Shown: piece after piece, positions 32,416 to 42,944 of the stretch
Layout: the number at the start of each line of letters is the position of its first letter
How positions within the stretch are numbered: position 1 is the stretch's first letter
DNA from: Eutreptiella sp. 'Long Island Sound 2002'
Lineage: Eukaryota; Euglenozoa; Euglenophyceae; Eutreptiales; Eutreptiaceae
NCBI GenBank assembly: GCA_964036045.1
Contig: OZ038381.1
Span: forward strand, 151,298,352 to 151,362,351
Length of the DNA stretch: 64,000 nt
Reading direction: 5' to 3'
Translations under genes and position numbers: made by a program
The notes under the pieces: generated by a model
Seen by the model: the letters and a program-made list of their open reading frames with translations, nothing else
Databases searched by the model: none
What the model was told of the DNA's origin: nothing

Positions 32416-32769
32416 CTACTGGATGGCCATGATGGGTGATTGTACCCACGCGGGTCCACTCGTTGCTTGCCTAGGTTCTCGCCCCATGCACTGTACATGG
32501 GGACTCTTACCGCCGACAAGAGGCCAGGGTGGGGCGCTCCAATACGGATGCGTAGCCAGGAGTACCCAGGGGCTTTTATGCCCCTAAACACAAATACCAC
32601 CTCCGTCTGAGATGCACGTTTTTCGCTGAATCGTGTCCTTGTACTGCAAAGCATGTTATCGAAAAGGGGCCACCGACAGCTACATGCCACAAATGGCATG
32701 TTGAAGATTGGCTAGTAGCCCAAATAGCCAATCACACAAATGCCCATGAATATATGTGTTATGTGTGGC

Positions 32770-32890
32770 ATAGGAAATTTTTTTTCTGTAAGACCAACTT
32801 TTTTTCGTACCCCCTCCCCCCCCTAGGGGGGGTCCCGTCCGGAAAAAAATATCATACCCAGTATCAACAAAAATTTCTTTCCTCCCCAAC
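32770..32890. repeat. Small C-run/A-run fold-back sequence
   Basis: A run of C, CTAG and a run of G can pair, flanked by CCGGAAAAAAAT on one side and ATTTTTTTTC on the other. The CCCAGTATCA word and an A/T run follow. The same ingredients (CCCAGTATCA, long C-run, A/T-run) occur at 20940-21035, and CCGGAAAAAAATC occurs at 30180. They may be members of one short repeat family. Confidence 0.35.
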
Positions 32891-33762
32891 ACTTGTTTGA
32901 ACTACATTAGCGTTACAGTTTTTTTGCAACGTGAGTTTTGGTGATGGCAGCACCAAAACGAAAGGGCGCACATGCATGGATGGCTCACTGGGGTGTAACG
33001 AGATTCTCTTTCCTGCAAGTGTAATTTGGCAGTTTTGCTCTTTGGGTATGGTGTGTGTGTCACACTGGGCTGTAGCATTTGTTGCCTAGTCACCATTTGC
33101 TGCAAAGAGGCACACCATGAAGACTTGCACATCTCCACCCCACACCACTGATAAAGGGGTGCTGATAGTCCCCAGGTGCTTCTTAATTGTTGCTGGTAAT
33201 CTCTGGAGGGTTGGAGGGTTGCTGGTAATTCCTGGAGTCTTCAGGCTTCTGGATGGTTTGAGGTTCCGGGTTTTCATGCTATCTGTGTGCGCTTTTCTTT
33301 TGGGTATGGGGAATCACGAGTAGTCACACAGAAAATCACGCGCAGTTGGGAATAATTACAAAACAATTACAACTTAGAATTGTCATGCTCCCTAGCAAAC
33401 CAACAAAAACGCTTGGCCCTGGTGTCTTTGTGGGTTTGAAAAGTGGAGGTAATCAGCCCCAATGTCAGGCTCCACATTTGTGATTTTACCGCTGTCACCC
33501 AATAAACATGCATTGACAGTGCATTTCATATGAAGCCTGCATTTTTGATTCATACACCACCTCCAAGCAATAGCCTCACACTGGCCAATTGCATCCATTG
33601 CATCTGTGTTCCTCATGCACATTAAACACCTCTAAATCTCCGGCATTGCCCAAAACATCGATACTGGCACAGACATTCCCTGTCCCATGCTGCATCTTGA
33701 GACCGGCCACCCTGTTTGCCGGAGACCCCCCAACCCCCACTGCATGGTTGCACATGTCTCAG

Positions 33763-34244
33763 GCTTTCTTACAAAAGAACCTTTTGGCCGATGCCAGAGC
33801 CAGACTGGCCCATATCTTCCCAGAGCATGAGTATGACCACGAGGTGGGAAGCCCCAAATGCAGCCCCTGTGGCATTTTACAACAAGTGCCTAGCAACCAC
33901 AGTTCTGACAGTTACCCTTTCACTGCTCGTATGTTTTGTCTCCATTCTTCTAATCCCATCCATTGCAGAAAGGTCACGTGGCAGGTGCTAGTAGATCGAT
34001 CTATGATGTGGTCAGGACATCCTTTGCAGGCCAGGTTTGTAATGTTCTTTTTTCAGGGGCGGATGGGGGTTGGGTGGGTCAAGGAAAGATCTCGGACCCC
34101 ATCCCCCCTTGGTGCCCTGGTGGGTCTGGCACCTCCAGCCTTTGTCTGGAACTACCACTAACAGCTTGGTTCGGACCACAGGTAGGCAACCTGCGTTGGT
34201 ACATTTACAACATGGGGTTTCAGGACTGCAATCGTTCCCCTTGA
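33763..34244 (+). CDS. Three-exon 3' gene fragment, unknown protein
   Basis: Exon 33763-33843 (AFLQKNLLADARARLAHIF ...) is preceded by CACATGTCTCAG and followed by GTGGGA. Exon 33969-34034 (KGHVAGASRSIYDVVRTSFA ...) lies between CATTGCAG and GTTTGT. Exon 34182-34244 (VGNLRWYIYNMGFQDCNRSP) follows ACCACAG and ends in TGA. All three are phase 0 with lengths divisible by 3, and the introns would be 125 and 147 bp. The joined 69 residues read smoothly and have no repeats. This is the clearest sign of normal spliced genes in the window. Upstream exons were not found and the family is not recognised. The GTAGGC at 34182 could instead be a donor, which would change the last exon. Confidence 0.5.
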
Positions 34245-34489
34245 CATCTCAATTCTTCTGCCACCTCATTTTGTGTGCTTGTTATTCCAGCTGGATGGAC
34301 AACAGTCACAGCAGTTTGGACATCAGCAGTGTGCGCGTGGGGCGTGGAATAGGAATATAGGAAATGCAGAGTACAGGGAAGCAAAAGAGCAGCGAGCATA
34401 GAGCCTAGATATTATTAACCCACACAGGTGCACACAAGCATGTGCACAGAAGCTGCCATCTTCTTAATGGTAAGCACGGCTCTAGTGCA

Positions 34490-34556
34490 GTGGTAGTTGC
34501 AGTTGCAGTTGCAATTGCAGTTGCAGTTGCAGGAGCAGGAGCAGGAGCAGTAGCAC
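34490..34556. repeat. (GTTGCA)n and (GGAGCA)n microsatellite
   Basis: About six GTTGCA-type hexamers are followed by three to four GGAGCA hexamers. Confidence 0.9.
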
Positions 34557-35358
34557 ATAGGGAGCGGCATGAAAGCGTCAGATGGTTGCCCTGCTAGGCC
34601 ACGACACAGCCACCATCACCATTAACATATGTGGCACCATCCACTGCAACTCAAACATCAACACAGCCTGCTAATCTGACCTCAGCATTTCTTGTCACTC
34701 CAACAAAGACCTCAACACAGTCGGCTACTCTATCGTAAACATTGGCACAACTAGCCCAAAGTCCAAGCCCCAGGGTCAGTATCAGCAGTGGCAACAGACC
34801 AGGACACACCACCGTTGGGGGGACCCTGACCCCCCCCCCATTCCCAACCGAGTGGCCAAAATGTTGCGGAGGTCCAGACTACATGTGGTGCCAACTTGGC
34901 ACCAAAGCAAATGGCGGGGTAACATTTGGATTCTCACTGCATGTGTGTACCATGGGGTTGGGGGGGTTTCAATTCAGTTTTGGACCCCAACCCCTGTGGC
35001 GTGGGCAGTGGGTTGGGGTAGTGGAGTGGAGGGGGTTAAAATTGTTTCCGTGTTTTGGGGGCATTTTTAAATTTCCCCGTTTCATTCTGAGCATTTTGAA
35101 TGTACACAAGTGGGGTAACATCTTCTTTTACCCTTCATCAAAAATGAGAAATAGTGGGGCATTCCGGCAGACGGGAACCAGTAAAGGCACCCCAGCAAGC
35201 AACAGTGTAAGACACAAGGCAACATCGACAACTGCAATTCCATCGTTTGCATGCGTCCAATCCTCCCCTCCAACGTCTTTCCATCTGCACACACACATGC
35301 ACATATATATACACTCCTGCTACCCCCTGCCCTCCCCCTTGCGATCATCCTGCTCAAG

Positions 35359-35489
35359 ACTTCGCTGATGCTTGTGCCTCAGGAACAGATGCAGACACTG
35401 ATGATTTCAGTACTGCTGAACAGAGCTCCAGTCTGAACGGCAGCTCACTTGCTACGGACCTATCCATTATGGCCCAGTCAGCACCGTGA
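35359..35489 (+). CDS. Possible terminal exon, acidic/Ser-rich
   Basis: After CATCCTGCTCAAG the frame gives DFADACASGTDADTDDFSTA and ends SLATDLSIMAQSAP before TGA. Acidic, Ser/Thr-rich tails are common at protein ends, so this is plausible but not diagnostic. The acceptor is weaker than those at 29347 and 33762. No partner exon was identified. From 35490 to 36560 I see no other supportable exon. Confidence 0.3.
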
Positions 35490-36584
35490 TGGCTGAACAC
35501 TGTGAAAGTATTCTCCCTCTTGCCAGGGCCTGCTGTTTTTTCAGCAAAGTCTTAGCAAAATCAAGCTCTGAATTCCTGATACGCAGTTACAGCTCTGCTC
35601 TTGCCTTCTAGGGTGCGCTTAACAATGTCATGTCCCAGAACAACCGGGGCGATGATTTCATGCCGACTATCCCAAGGGACTCTCCAAGGGGGCTGATGAG
35701 ATGGAGACCCCCACCCCCGGGTACTCAACAAGCCTTTATGGAACCAATGCAGAATTTGACAACTTTGGAAACTGGGCGTTGAAGGTGCACCTCCAAGAGA
35801 AGTCGTTCGATCAAGGGAGAGCATGAGCCACATTTCCCCCCATTTTGGGGGGTGCGCATATTATATCCTGAATCTTGACTGATTTTTTTCGTAAATGAAT
35901 TCATGGGACAAACATATGCTGCAATTTTTTTTGCCCAACGCACCCAAACCAAGCACCCCATGATTTGGGGGAATGGGGGCCCTGTTTCCCCCATATTTGG
36001 CCATGAAACCATTAATCACCTGGCAGCAGAGGTCATGAGATAAAAACCAGGTGGGCCCACATCTGTCAGAAACACGCTATCCCTTCCCCCCTTTCTCTCC
36101 TGGTTGTCGGGCCCCATCGCCCGAAGGAACAAACATACTCCAATTTGGCTATGCATGCATCAGCCCCTGAGTGCTGGCTGAACCTCACCCTGACCCTGGC
36201 ATTGGTTGACATTCTATTTGCTCGATATCTCATGCATTTGAAGGATAAATGTTTTTTTCTGTTTATTTGATATTTGGGTTGCACAAGGCGTGCCGTCCCG
36301 CTTGGGCGTCGTATGTGGGTGAGCCTGGACCTTTGCCCTACACCTTTATTTGCCCCTGTCAGCATTGAATTGTGCTTGTCTGGCATCCCCCCCCCCCCCC
36401 CCTTGTCCAAGCACCGACCTTGTCCAAGCACCACGACCCGGTGAAACTGTCGTTTTTTTTTTTGCACCGTCAATTTTACGGTGCAAAATGGGTTTTTAGT
36501 TTGTTTTGTGCAGTGTTGTGCCAGTTTGAGTGCCCAATTGTGTACCTGTTTGCTCAGGAAAGATTCTCATTCCCTGTCCTGCAG

Positions 36585-37282
36585 TCCTGAATGTCTCTTC
36601 TTTCACCTGGGTACCCCTGAAGTACAGGCGGTACACTGGGGACATGGCAGATGGTGTTGTTGTTGGCCCCTCGCCCATTGGCGACAGGTGCATCAGCATC
36701 AAATATGACCGTGGCGGTTCAGTGGTGCACCATGACTGTGCGCCGCTGATAGAGACCAGAGTTCTGCAGTGCTGTGCTGCTGAATGTGTCCTTGCTTTTG
36801 TGCCAGACACAACCTGGGGTCTAGGGGACACCTCACGAGTTGAAAACGGTTTTGGACCAGGGGTGCTGTGCGCAGTCACTGGCCTTGTCCAAGCACCACT
36901 ACCCAGTGAAACCGTTGTTTCCTGTGCCTTTGGCGCTGCTTGGACAAGGTGTGGGGGGGGGGAGGTTCGAATGGTGGGCTTTCCAGACACAGTCCACTGC
37001 AGCTTGACACGTTATTGCTTCCAATTCACAGTCCCCCCCCCCCCCAACCCCCTTGCAGCATTTGACAATGGACCACCCGAATTTCACGATTGTGGAAACC
37101 ACTGCATACGAAGCATGCCAGCGCTGGCAGGGAAGTGGGCATCATGGGGGCAGCCTGCTGCATTGATGAGCAGTGGGTTTACCATTCTACTCTGCCATGC
37201 CCCACACTACTGTGTGTATCCTCACTCTCGGCAGACACCAATGATCTCCATCAACAGCACATCACAAAGCACTCGCCGCTGA
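36585..37282 (+). CDS. Coding exon or ORF; start weakly resembles exosome subunit Rrp4
   Basis: CATTCCCTGTCCTGCAG is followed by LNVSSFTWVPLKYRRYTGDM and then ADGVVVG. This fits the beginning of the S1 domain of the exosome cap protein Rrp4 (family pattern: Leu-Lys/Arg, R-Y, G-x-x-G-D-x-V-V-G). The frame stays open for 232 codons in all (including KYDRGGSVVHHDCAPLIETR and SLTRYCFQFTV). That later part does not resemble Rrp4, so either an intron follows directly or the likeness is chance. The frame ends in TGA at 37280. Alternative readings include an unrelated Cys-rich protein. The coding nature is more certain than the identity. Confidence 0.35.
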
Positions 37283-37338
37283 TTGTATTATACAATAGTA
37301 ACACACCAGTATTTGTGGAACACCCTTCCACACTCTGA
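37236..37338 (+). CDS. Possible exon overlapping the end of the previous frame
   Basis: CCTCACTCTCGGCAG precedes a frame reading DTNDLHQQHITKHSPLIVLY, NSNTPVFVEHPSTL, then TGA at about 37336. It is in a different phase from the long frame at 36585-37282, and the splice acceptor makes it a competing interpretation of this stretch. A second candidate starts after CATCCCAACAG at about 37445 (AFPNHESKSLNCCNASGNYV). Confidence 0.25.
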
Positions 37339-38019
37339 CCCTATCTTTGTTCCTATTGCTCACAAGAGCCATCCCATGTTTCCAAATCATCTGAACATTT
37401 TCCAACTGCTCACACTGGTGGTTCCATGCTCTGGGTCATCCCAACAGCTTTTCCTAACCATGAATCCAAGTCTCTCAACTGTTGCAATGCCTCTGGCAAT
37501 TATGTGGCTGCTATTGGTAATTGTTTTTATGGTCAGTTGACCATCCTGTGCCTCCTGGCCCGTCTGAGCCTTCGGCTGTCTGTCATGTGTAGCTGTGTAT
37601 ACGGGCATGCGCAGATGCATGCGCGCGCGCGGACCTGTGCATGCTGGTGTATGATGCACACATGGTTCTTAGTTCTCAATGTCCCTGTGTGTTTGTTTAG
37701 TGTGTGGATGGCCCTGCAAAAAGGGATACCAGGGGGGGGGGAATTGGGAGCCGAAAAAATTGATGTGGACAAATTTTGCAGCCCTCCCTCGTACCAAAAT
37801 TTTCATTCAATTTTAAGGATGCTCTGTGCTGTACTGTGCACACCAGACACTGGATGCAGGGGGGGGGTTTCTGTGTGCGACCCCCCCCCCTCACGCGCCA
37901 TGTCCCTGCCCTTGGGATTCCCCGGTGGGGGGGGGGTCGTATGGAACCTCCGGGATCTGTGCCCTTGTTGGGGTAAAGATCCGTCCCTGGTTTGTCACGG
38001 TCAGTGCATGCAATAAACG

Positions 38020-38486
38020 GTGCGGTGCATGGGTGTCTCTATTTATGTGTCCCGTACTTGCACCCTGGCACACGCCCACCCAAATGCACTTGATGATGTC
38101 TGGAGGTTAAAATTTGGAGCTCCTCTGCAAAGCTCATGGGCTACAACCACTTGCCGGACCACCAATGTTTTCGTCTCAGCCCTGTCAAATACCTTGCCAT
38201 TCATTCACTCTTGGGGGTCCTTCTTTCTCTCATGTGCCTATGACATGTCACTAAAGAGATTTTTTCTTGGCATTTTGCTTTGCACCTCTGCTTTGTGCTG
38301 AACAATACCGGTTGTGCACACGCATCTGTATCCCATGGCAGGTGGGTCACCTTTGGAAGGTTTCAGAAGTGCACAATGGCAAAGTTGGTGAATGAGTCTG
38401 TGCTTGCTCCGGTTGGTGCTCCCTTCATTGTGGGGGATTCACTTTATTTTTCTGTCAGTCAAAGTCTAGGCCCACATATCCCCTAA
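38020..38486 (+). CDS. Two adjacent coding-like segments, unknown protein
   Basis: 38020-38301 is open and reads NALDDVWRLKFGAPLQSSWA and ends with a hydrophobic stretch (KRFFLGILLCTSALC). It is followed by 38342-38486, preceded by TCCCATGGCAG, which reads WVTFGRFQKCTMAKLVNESV and ends SQSLGPHIP before TAA. The two could be neighbouring exons. Composition is normal and the end is clean. I do not recognise the protein. Upstream at 37640-38000 there are G and C runs and no clear exon. From 38490 to 38837 I see no gene. Confidence 0.35.
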
Positions 38487-38837
38487 TCCCCCCCGCACCC
38501 CCCCCCCCCCCGGTGCTCTCGACCCATTCCCGGAACCTCTGTTAAACCCACTCAAGGAACCCAACAAAAGTCAGTCACAAAGGGGCACTGACAACACGAT
38601 TTGTAAATTTTGCTTTTTCATTTTTTGACCATCTTTCCTTCGTTAAACAGTGCTGGTTGTGTGCTCAGGCAGGGAGGGTTCTTTTCTTGCCCTACAAGGG
38701 GGGGCGGGGAGGAGAGGATGCTCAGGCACTCAAGGGGTCCAAAGAGAGCACGGTGGGAGTAAGCCTGTAAGTTCCTCTCGTGCCCTCCCCGCCAGGGCCA
38801 CCCCCGCCGCCTTGCCCCTCTGCCTCGGCCATTTGGG

Positions 38838-39130
38838 AAATATCAGCAAACATCTAGGACCCATAAGGAAATAACCGCCACCATCCAAAGCCCTCCAACA
38901 AATAACCACAACCATCCGGGACCCACTAGGAAAGAACAACAACCATCTAGTGCCCTCCGGGAAATAACGGCAACCATCCACAACCCATCAAGAAATAGCA
39001 GTAACCATCCAGAGGCCGCTAGGAAATAACAAGAACCATTCAGTAGCCACCAGGAAAGAACAACAACCATCCACAGCCCTCCAGGAACTAACGGCAACCA
39101 TCTACGACCAATCGGGAAATAGCTTGACCA
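38838..39130. repeat. 31-bp minisatellite, nine full copies
   Basis: Units starting AAATAAC(C/G)GCAACCATCC or close variants follow at exactly 31-bp steps from 38838 to 39117 with no indels, then a 14-base partial. Alternating unit types (ending CACTAGG versus CCCTCCGGG or CCATCAAG) suggest duplication of pairs. The aromatic-rich minus-strand frame is a by-product. Confidence 0.9.
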
Positions 39131-39519
39131 CCTAAAATGCACCATGAACATGCACTAGGAAGCAGTAGCAAGGGGCCTCATACCAAAAATTTCCATCTTT
39201 TCTCAGGAGCAAAACCAAAAATTTCCCCTCTTAATTTTGGCCATCCCCAAAAAGAACTTCTAACCCCCCCCCCCCCCCCCGGGAGTTTTCCATTCTTCAT
39301 CTCTTGTGCACACCATTCCGCTGCTTGCTCGCTCTCTGCTGCCTCTTTACTCTCGGAATTCTGATATGGAGGCCAGGGTGGCTGTTGTGAATGCACAGTG
39401 GTGTTTTGCTGCACCGTTTGTGTGTGTGTCTGTCTGTGTGTGTGTGACTAGAACTCGTGGATCCACTGGAAGAACTGGAGTCAATAGACGAATCGGATAG
39501 CATGCTCAACTTCTTTTAG

Positions 39520-40339
39520 TCTTCCTCCTTCCTACGCTTACGTTCCTTCCATGCCTTCTTCTTCGCTTTTGCATTGGCCTTCTTCCTCTTCTCTTTTTCT
39601 TGCTGTTTGTTGTTTTGTGCCTCATCGTTGAGGAATCGCCACTAGCCGTTTCCAACTCCACAATGACCTTCCATACTTTCTACGCCACAACCCCGAGCGG
39701 GACTTCATCGGTGCTCGATTTGGTCATAGACTCTACCATCCTCGTTAGCATGCGGACCCATTTCCAGGCTCCTTTTCGCTTCTTTAGTCTTCGCATATTG
39801 TTCCTCGACGGGCCCAGCGGCTCCTCATCCAACGAGAGCAGGTCCAGACGAGTCTCAGTAACTTCTTCCTCCATCGGGGCAGACAATCCACCTGGCAACT
39901 CTCTCGTGGGGGTTGATCGTGCTCCCTCGTTTCCCCCACAGCCTGGCACTTGCTGCTTGGGCGCTCCTGGGGAGGGCTATTGGACCTCCAAGACATCTGG
40001 TTGCGTACCAGCTTGTGCCTCGTCTCCCGTGCTCCGTGCATCGGGTCGGCCGATACGCTGCCGCTTCCCCGTCAGCATCTACATGTATGCTACCCGGTAC
40101 TCATCCAGCCTCTTGACCCAGATCTCGTTCTTGTCTTTTTCCAACTCCCCGGGGATGAACACCATGTCCGGCACCTTCACCAGAGTCCCGGTGTAAAGTT
40201 GGTACGCCGCCGCCAGCTTCCATTGTTCCCGGGTGTCCATCACTGTCGGCACCACCTGCTGGATAGCATGCTGCAAGCGCGGGACCCACCCATGACTCTT
40301 GTTCATCTTGTCCCACTCAGTGTTCGCCAAGTCTTGCAC
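39520..40339 (-). pseudogene. Minus-strand Lys-rich protein relic
   Basis: The minus strand reads QDLANTEWDKMNKSHGWVPR ... VPDMVFIPGELEKDKNEIWV from 40339 to about 40079. A frame change leads to TGKRQRIGRPDARSTGDEAQ. Then 39949-39680 gives MEEEVTETRLDLLSLDEEPL, to a TAG at 39680-39682, beyond which the same frame continues as KVWKVIVELETASGDSSTM. The 3' end in another phase is strongly basic (KEKEKRKKANAKAKKKAWKE) and stops with TAA at about 39520. It resembles the Lys-rich relics at 13.0 and 19.8 kb in plan. It diverges from the recombinase-like relic on the other strand, which starts 360 bp away. It is probably an element ORF of gag or ORF1 type. Confidence 0.45.
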
Positions 40340-40697
40340 CTACTTCCAACCAATGTGGTCAGACCACGCCTCCCCGTTTTCATTTGAAAGTTTGACAAAT
40401 ACATCCATCCCTGGGATGTGCCCTCCATCCCAAAGTGAAAAACGGACTATAGTTAAGAAGACAGCGGTCTGCAGACATATATGCATCAACGGCACATCCA
40501 GGGAATGATGTAGACTTTAGTTTCCAACGGAAACTACAGCTTTAATTCCGGTCTCCAGGGCAATATCAGCAGTTTTTTCCTTAGCTAGCCTCACGCTTCA
40601 ACGCTCTCCCAGTGGCAGGCTAGCCACTTGGTTCGGTGGTGGGAGTTGTACCGCAAAACTAGCCACAGGTAGTGTTGAGGAATCCTCCTGTGACTCG

Positions 40698-42050
40698 TTG
40701 TCTGACTCTAACGCATTTGCGGACAATGGTAACAAATCGAGATCACGGAGCGCCGGGACGATCGAAGGTTCAGTTAAACCCAGGCGGGTGTGGCCTGAGG
40801 AATATGAATTTCCGCTAGATCAACGGGCGCAAACACTTTCACACCAACAAAGGTACGTGGCAAGACTGCTCCAACCCCTCGTCCAAAGCCTGCAAATTTG
40901 GTGGCAACCGCCACTGGGCATTTCGGAGTGCCAAATATGGGTGCCCCTGAGGTGGCCCGGGTTGCCCCCAAGTCCCAGCAAGGGGGTCACAGGCAGCTGA
41001 AGGGACAAGAGAGGGGAATAAGCAACGCATGTGGAACGCCTTGGGGTCCATGCTTGAGGAGGCGGATTGGGAGGTCGGCAGCTCATGCAAGGCCACTGTT
41101 TGGCGCAGATTAGAGGATGGCACCAGGCGGGCTGATGCAGGGGCATTGCACCAATTCCTCAGGTTCAGTAGGATCAACATTTTTTTGGTCGCCCCGCAAG
41201 GCCCTCAGAGGGCGTCTGCTAAAGTGGCCAGAGAAGGCCAGTACGAAACGCCAGTCAAAGTCCTCTTGTCAGGTATACACCTTGCGGAAAAGATGACGAT
41301 CATCTCCTCGGTCGTGGCATTAGCGGACTGGCTATTTGCTGGTTCCCTGGAAAGGCTCAGGCTGCCCAGAATTCCGAACAACCTTCGATGGGTGGAAGGC
41401 GACATTATGTGCACGATTGCGAAGCGTGAGGAGGTATGGGAATGGAAGGAGCTCGAATGCATGGCTGGCGATCTGGTGCCTTACGAACGTAGTATGAGTC
41501 GGCGAAGCCTGGACGATTTCATCGACTACAGACGGCATAGTATGCTTCGTGGGAGAGAAATTGCGGAGAGGCGACCGTGAGCAGGACCTGGGCCTGTGGC
41601 CATCGCGGTGGATGTGGTTTATCAGGGAGGAACGGCAAAAACGTGGGGTTGCGCTGGACCGACCGTGCGGGTTCCAGTCAACAGCGGATTTGGAGCAAGC
41701 CCGGTTGGACTTGTCACAGCGACTGACCTCAAGCACCACAGGTGGCACTACCTACGGAGACGTGGGGCCACGCAAATCTGGGCAATGGGGGCTGGAACCC
41801 AAATTATCATGCTTGCGGGAGGATGGGAGTCACCGCCAATGGCCAAGGGTGCACTCAGCCGAAGCACGCCTGGCGGTTCATGGAGCACACGGACCAACCA
41901 ATACCGGTATGTGGAGCAGACGGGTACCGACTCGTCTATGGAGACTGGTCATCAAAAATGTGGTGGGTAGCCTGGCTACAAAAGGAAATACGCGAACCGG
42001 CAGTTGAGGCACGAGCCGACGGCAGGATTGTGTATAGCGACCTAGTCGGC
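40698..42050 (+). pseudogene. Tyrosine-recombinase ORF relic (DIRS- or Crypton-like)
   Basis: 41029-41580 is open for 183 codons (MWNALGSMLEEADWEVGSSC ... KREEVWEWKELECMAGDLV). After a frameshift the frame from 41596 reads HRWHYLRRRGATQIWAMGAG and then TQIIMLAGGWES. This matches the C-terminal core of tyrosine recombinases: H-x-x-R followed by a helix, then G-x-W, as in eukaryotic YR retrotransposons and Cryptons. The catalytic Tyr expected about ten residues after G-G-W is not seen in that frame. Reading continues in another phase to R-I-V-Y near 42037. At least two frameshifts make it non-functional. The nucleophile loss and the missing N-terminal Arg box keep confidence moderate. Confidence 0.5.
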
Positions 42051-42075
42051 TATCAGACATCAGACATCAGACTTT
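42051..42075 (+). repeat. Left boundary repeat, (ATCAGAC)x3
   Basis: Three ATCAGAC heptamers followed by TTT mark the point where coding-like DNA gives way to satellites. The same 25 bases in the same orientation are at 61632-61656 on the far side of the satellite block. Confidence 0.75.
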
Positions 42076-42078
42076 TAT

Positions 42079-42735
42079 GGACCATCACCCCCAACCCCCC
42101 CCCCCCCCCACCCCAACACCCTTTCTAACCCCCCCCCCCCCCTGTGTCAGACTTCGCCCCCCCCCCCCCCGTGTCCCCCCCCAATATCAGACTTGTCCCA
42201 TTGTTACCACACCCTTGAGGTGTAGAAGTGGGTTGTGGTCTCGACCCTGGCGTCTGAAACCCAACCAGTGCTTGGGACCCCTTCAATGATGGTACGTGCC
42301 CCCCCCCCACCCCCCCACCCCACCCCACCCCATCTCTTTGACTGCAACCGATCGGGGGGCTCATATGTGACTGAAGACAAGTGGGAACAGAATCCTGATG
42401 TCTGGCCCAAGCAACCTCACCTGAGCTAATCGGGTCAGTTTTGCTGGTGGGGTGGGTGGGTGGGGGTTCATCGGGTTGGGCCGGAACTGTGGAGAGGGGG
42501 GGTAGTGGGTTTCGAGCACGGCACAACACAGCACGGCACAGCACGGCACATCACAGCACATCACATCACAGCACACCACAGCACAACATACAGCATAGCA
42601 CAGCATATTACAGCACAACACAGCACAACACAGCCCCTACGGCCGCCCAAGAGAGCCTCCCTCCCTCCCTCCCTCCCTCCATCCCCTCCCTCCCTCCCCT
42701 CCCTCCCTCCCCTCCCTCCCTCCCTCCCACCCTGT
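42079..42735. repeat. C homopolymers, CA(G/T)CA pentamers and CCTC microsatellite
   Basis: 42098-42330 is dominated by C runs up to about 13 bases. 42526-42636 is an irregular pentamer repeat (CAGCA, CATCA, CGGCA). 42655-42730 is (CCTC)n, a polypyrimidine tract. No gene is supportable. From 42735 to 42944 the sequence is unremarkable. Confidence 0.85.
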
Positions 42736-42944
42736 CATTTCCCTGCTTGTGTGGTTGAGGTTAGGGAGGGTATGCCTGTTTTTCTTTTTCAGGTTGTCTT
42801 TTCCGGTAGAGTGTTTTCCCACCAGCTTATCAAGGTCCGAACCCCAAAAAAATTAAAATAGGAGGTATGTTACTCCTTTCCTTAGTTAGTTCCGGTGGAG
42901 GGTGGATGGGGCACCGCTCCCCCAGGCGCCCCCTTGACACCTAT

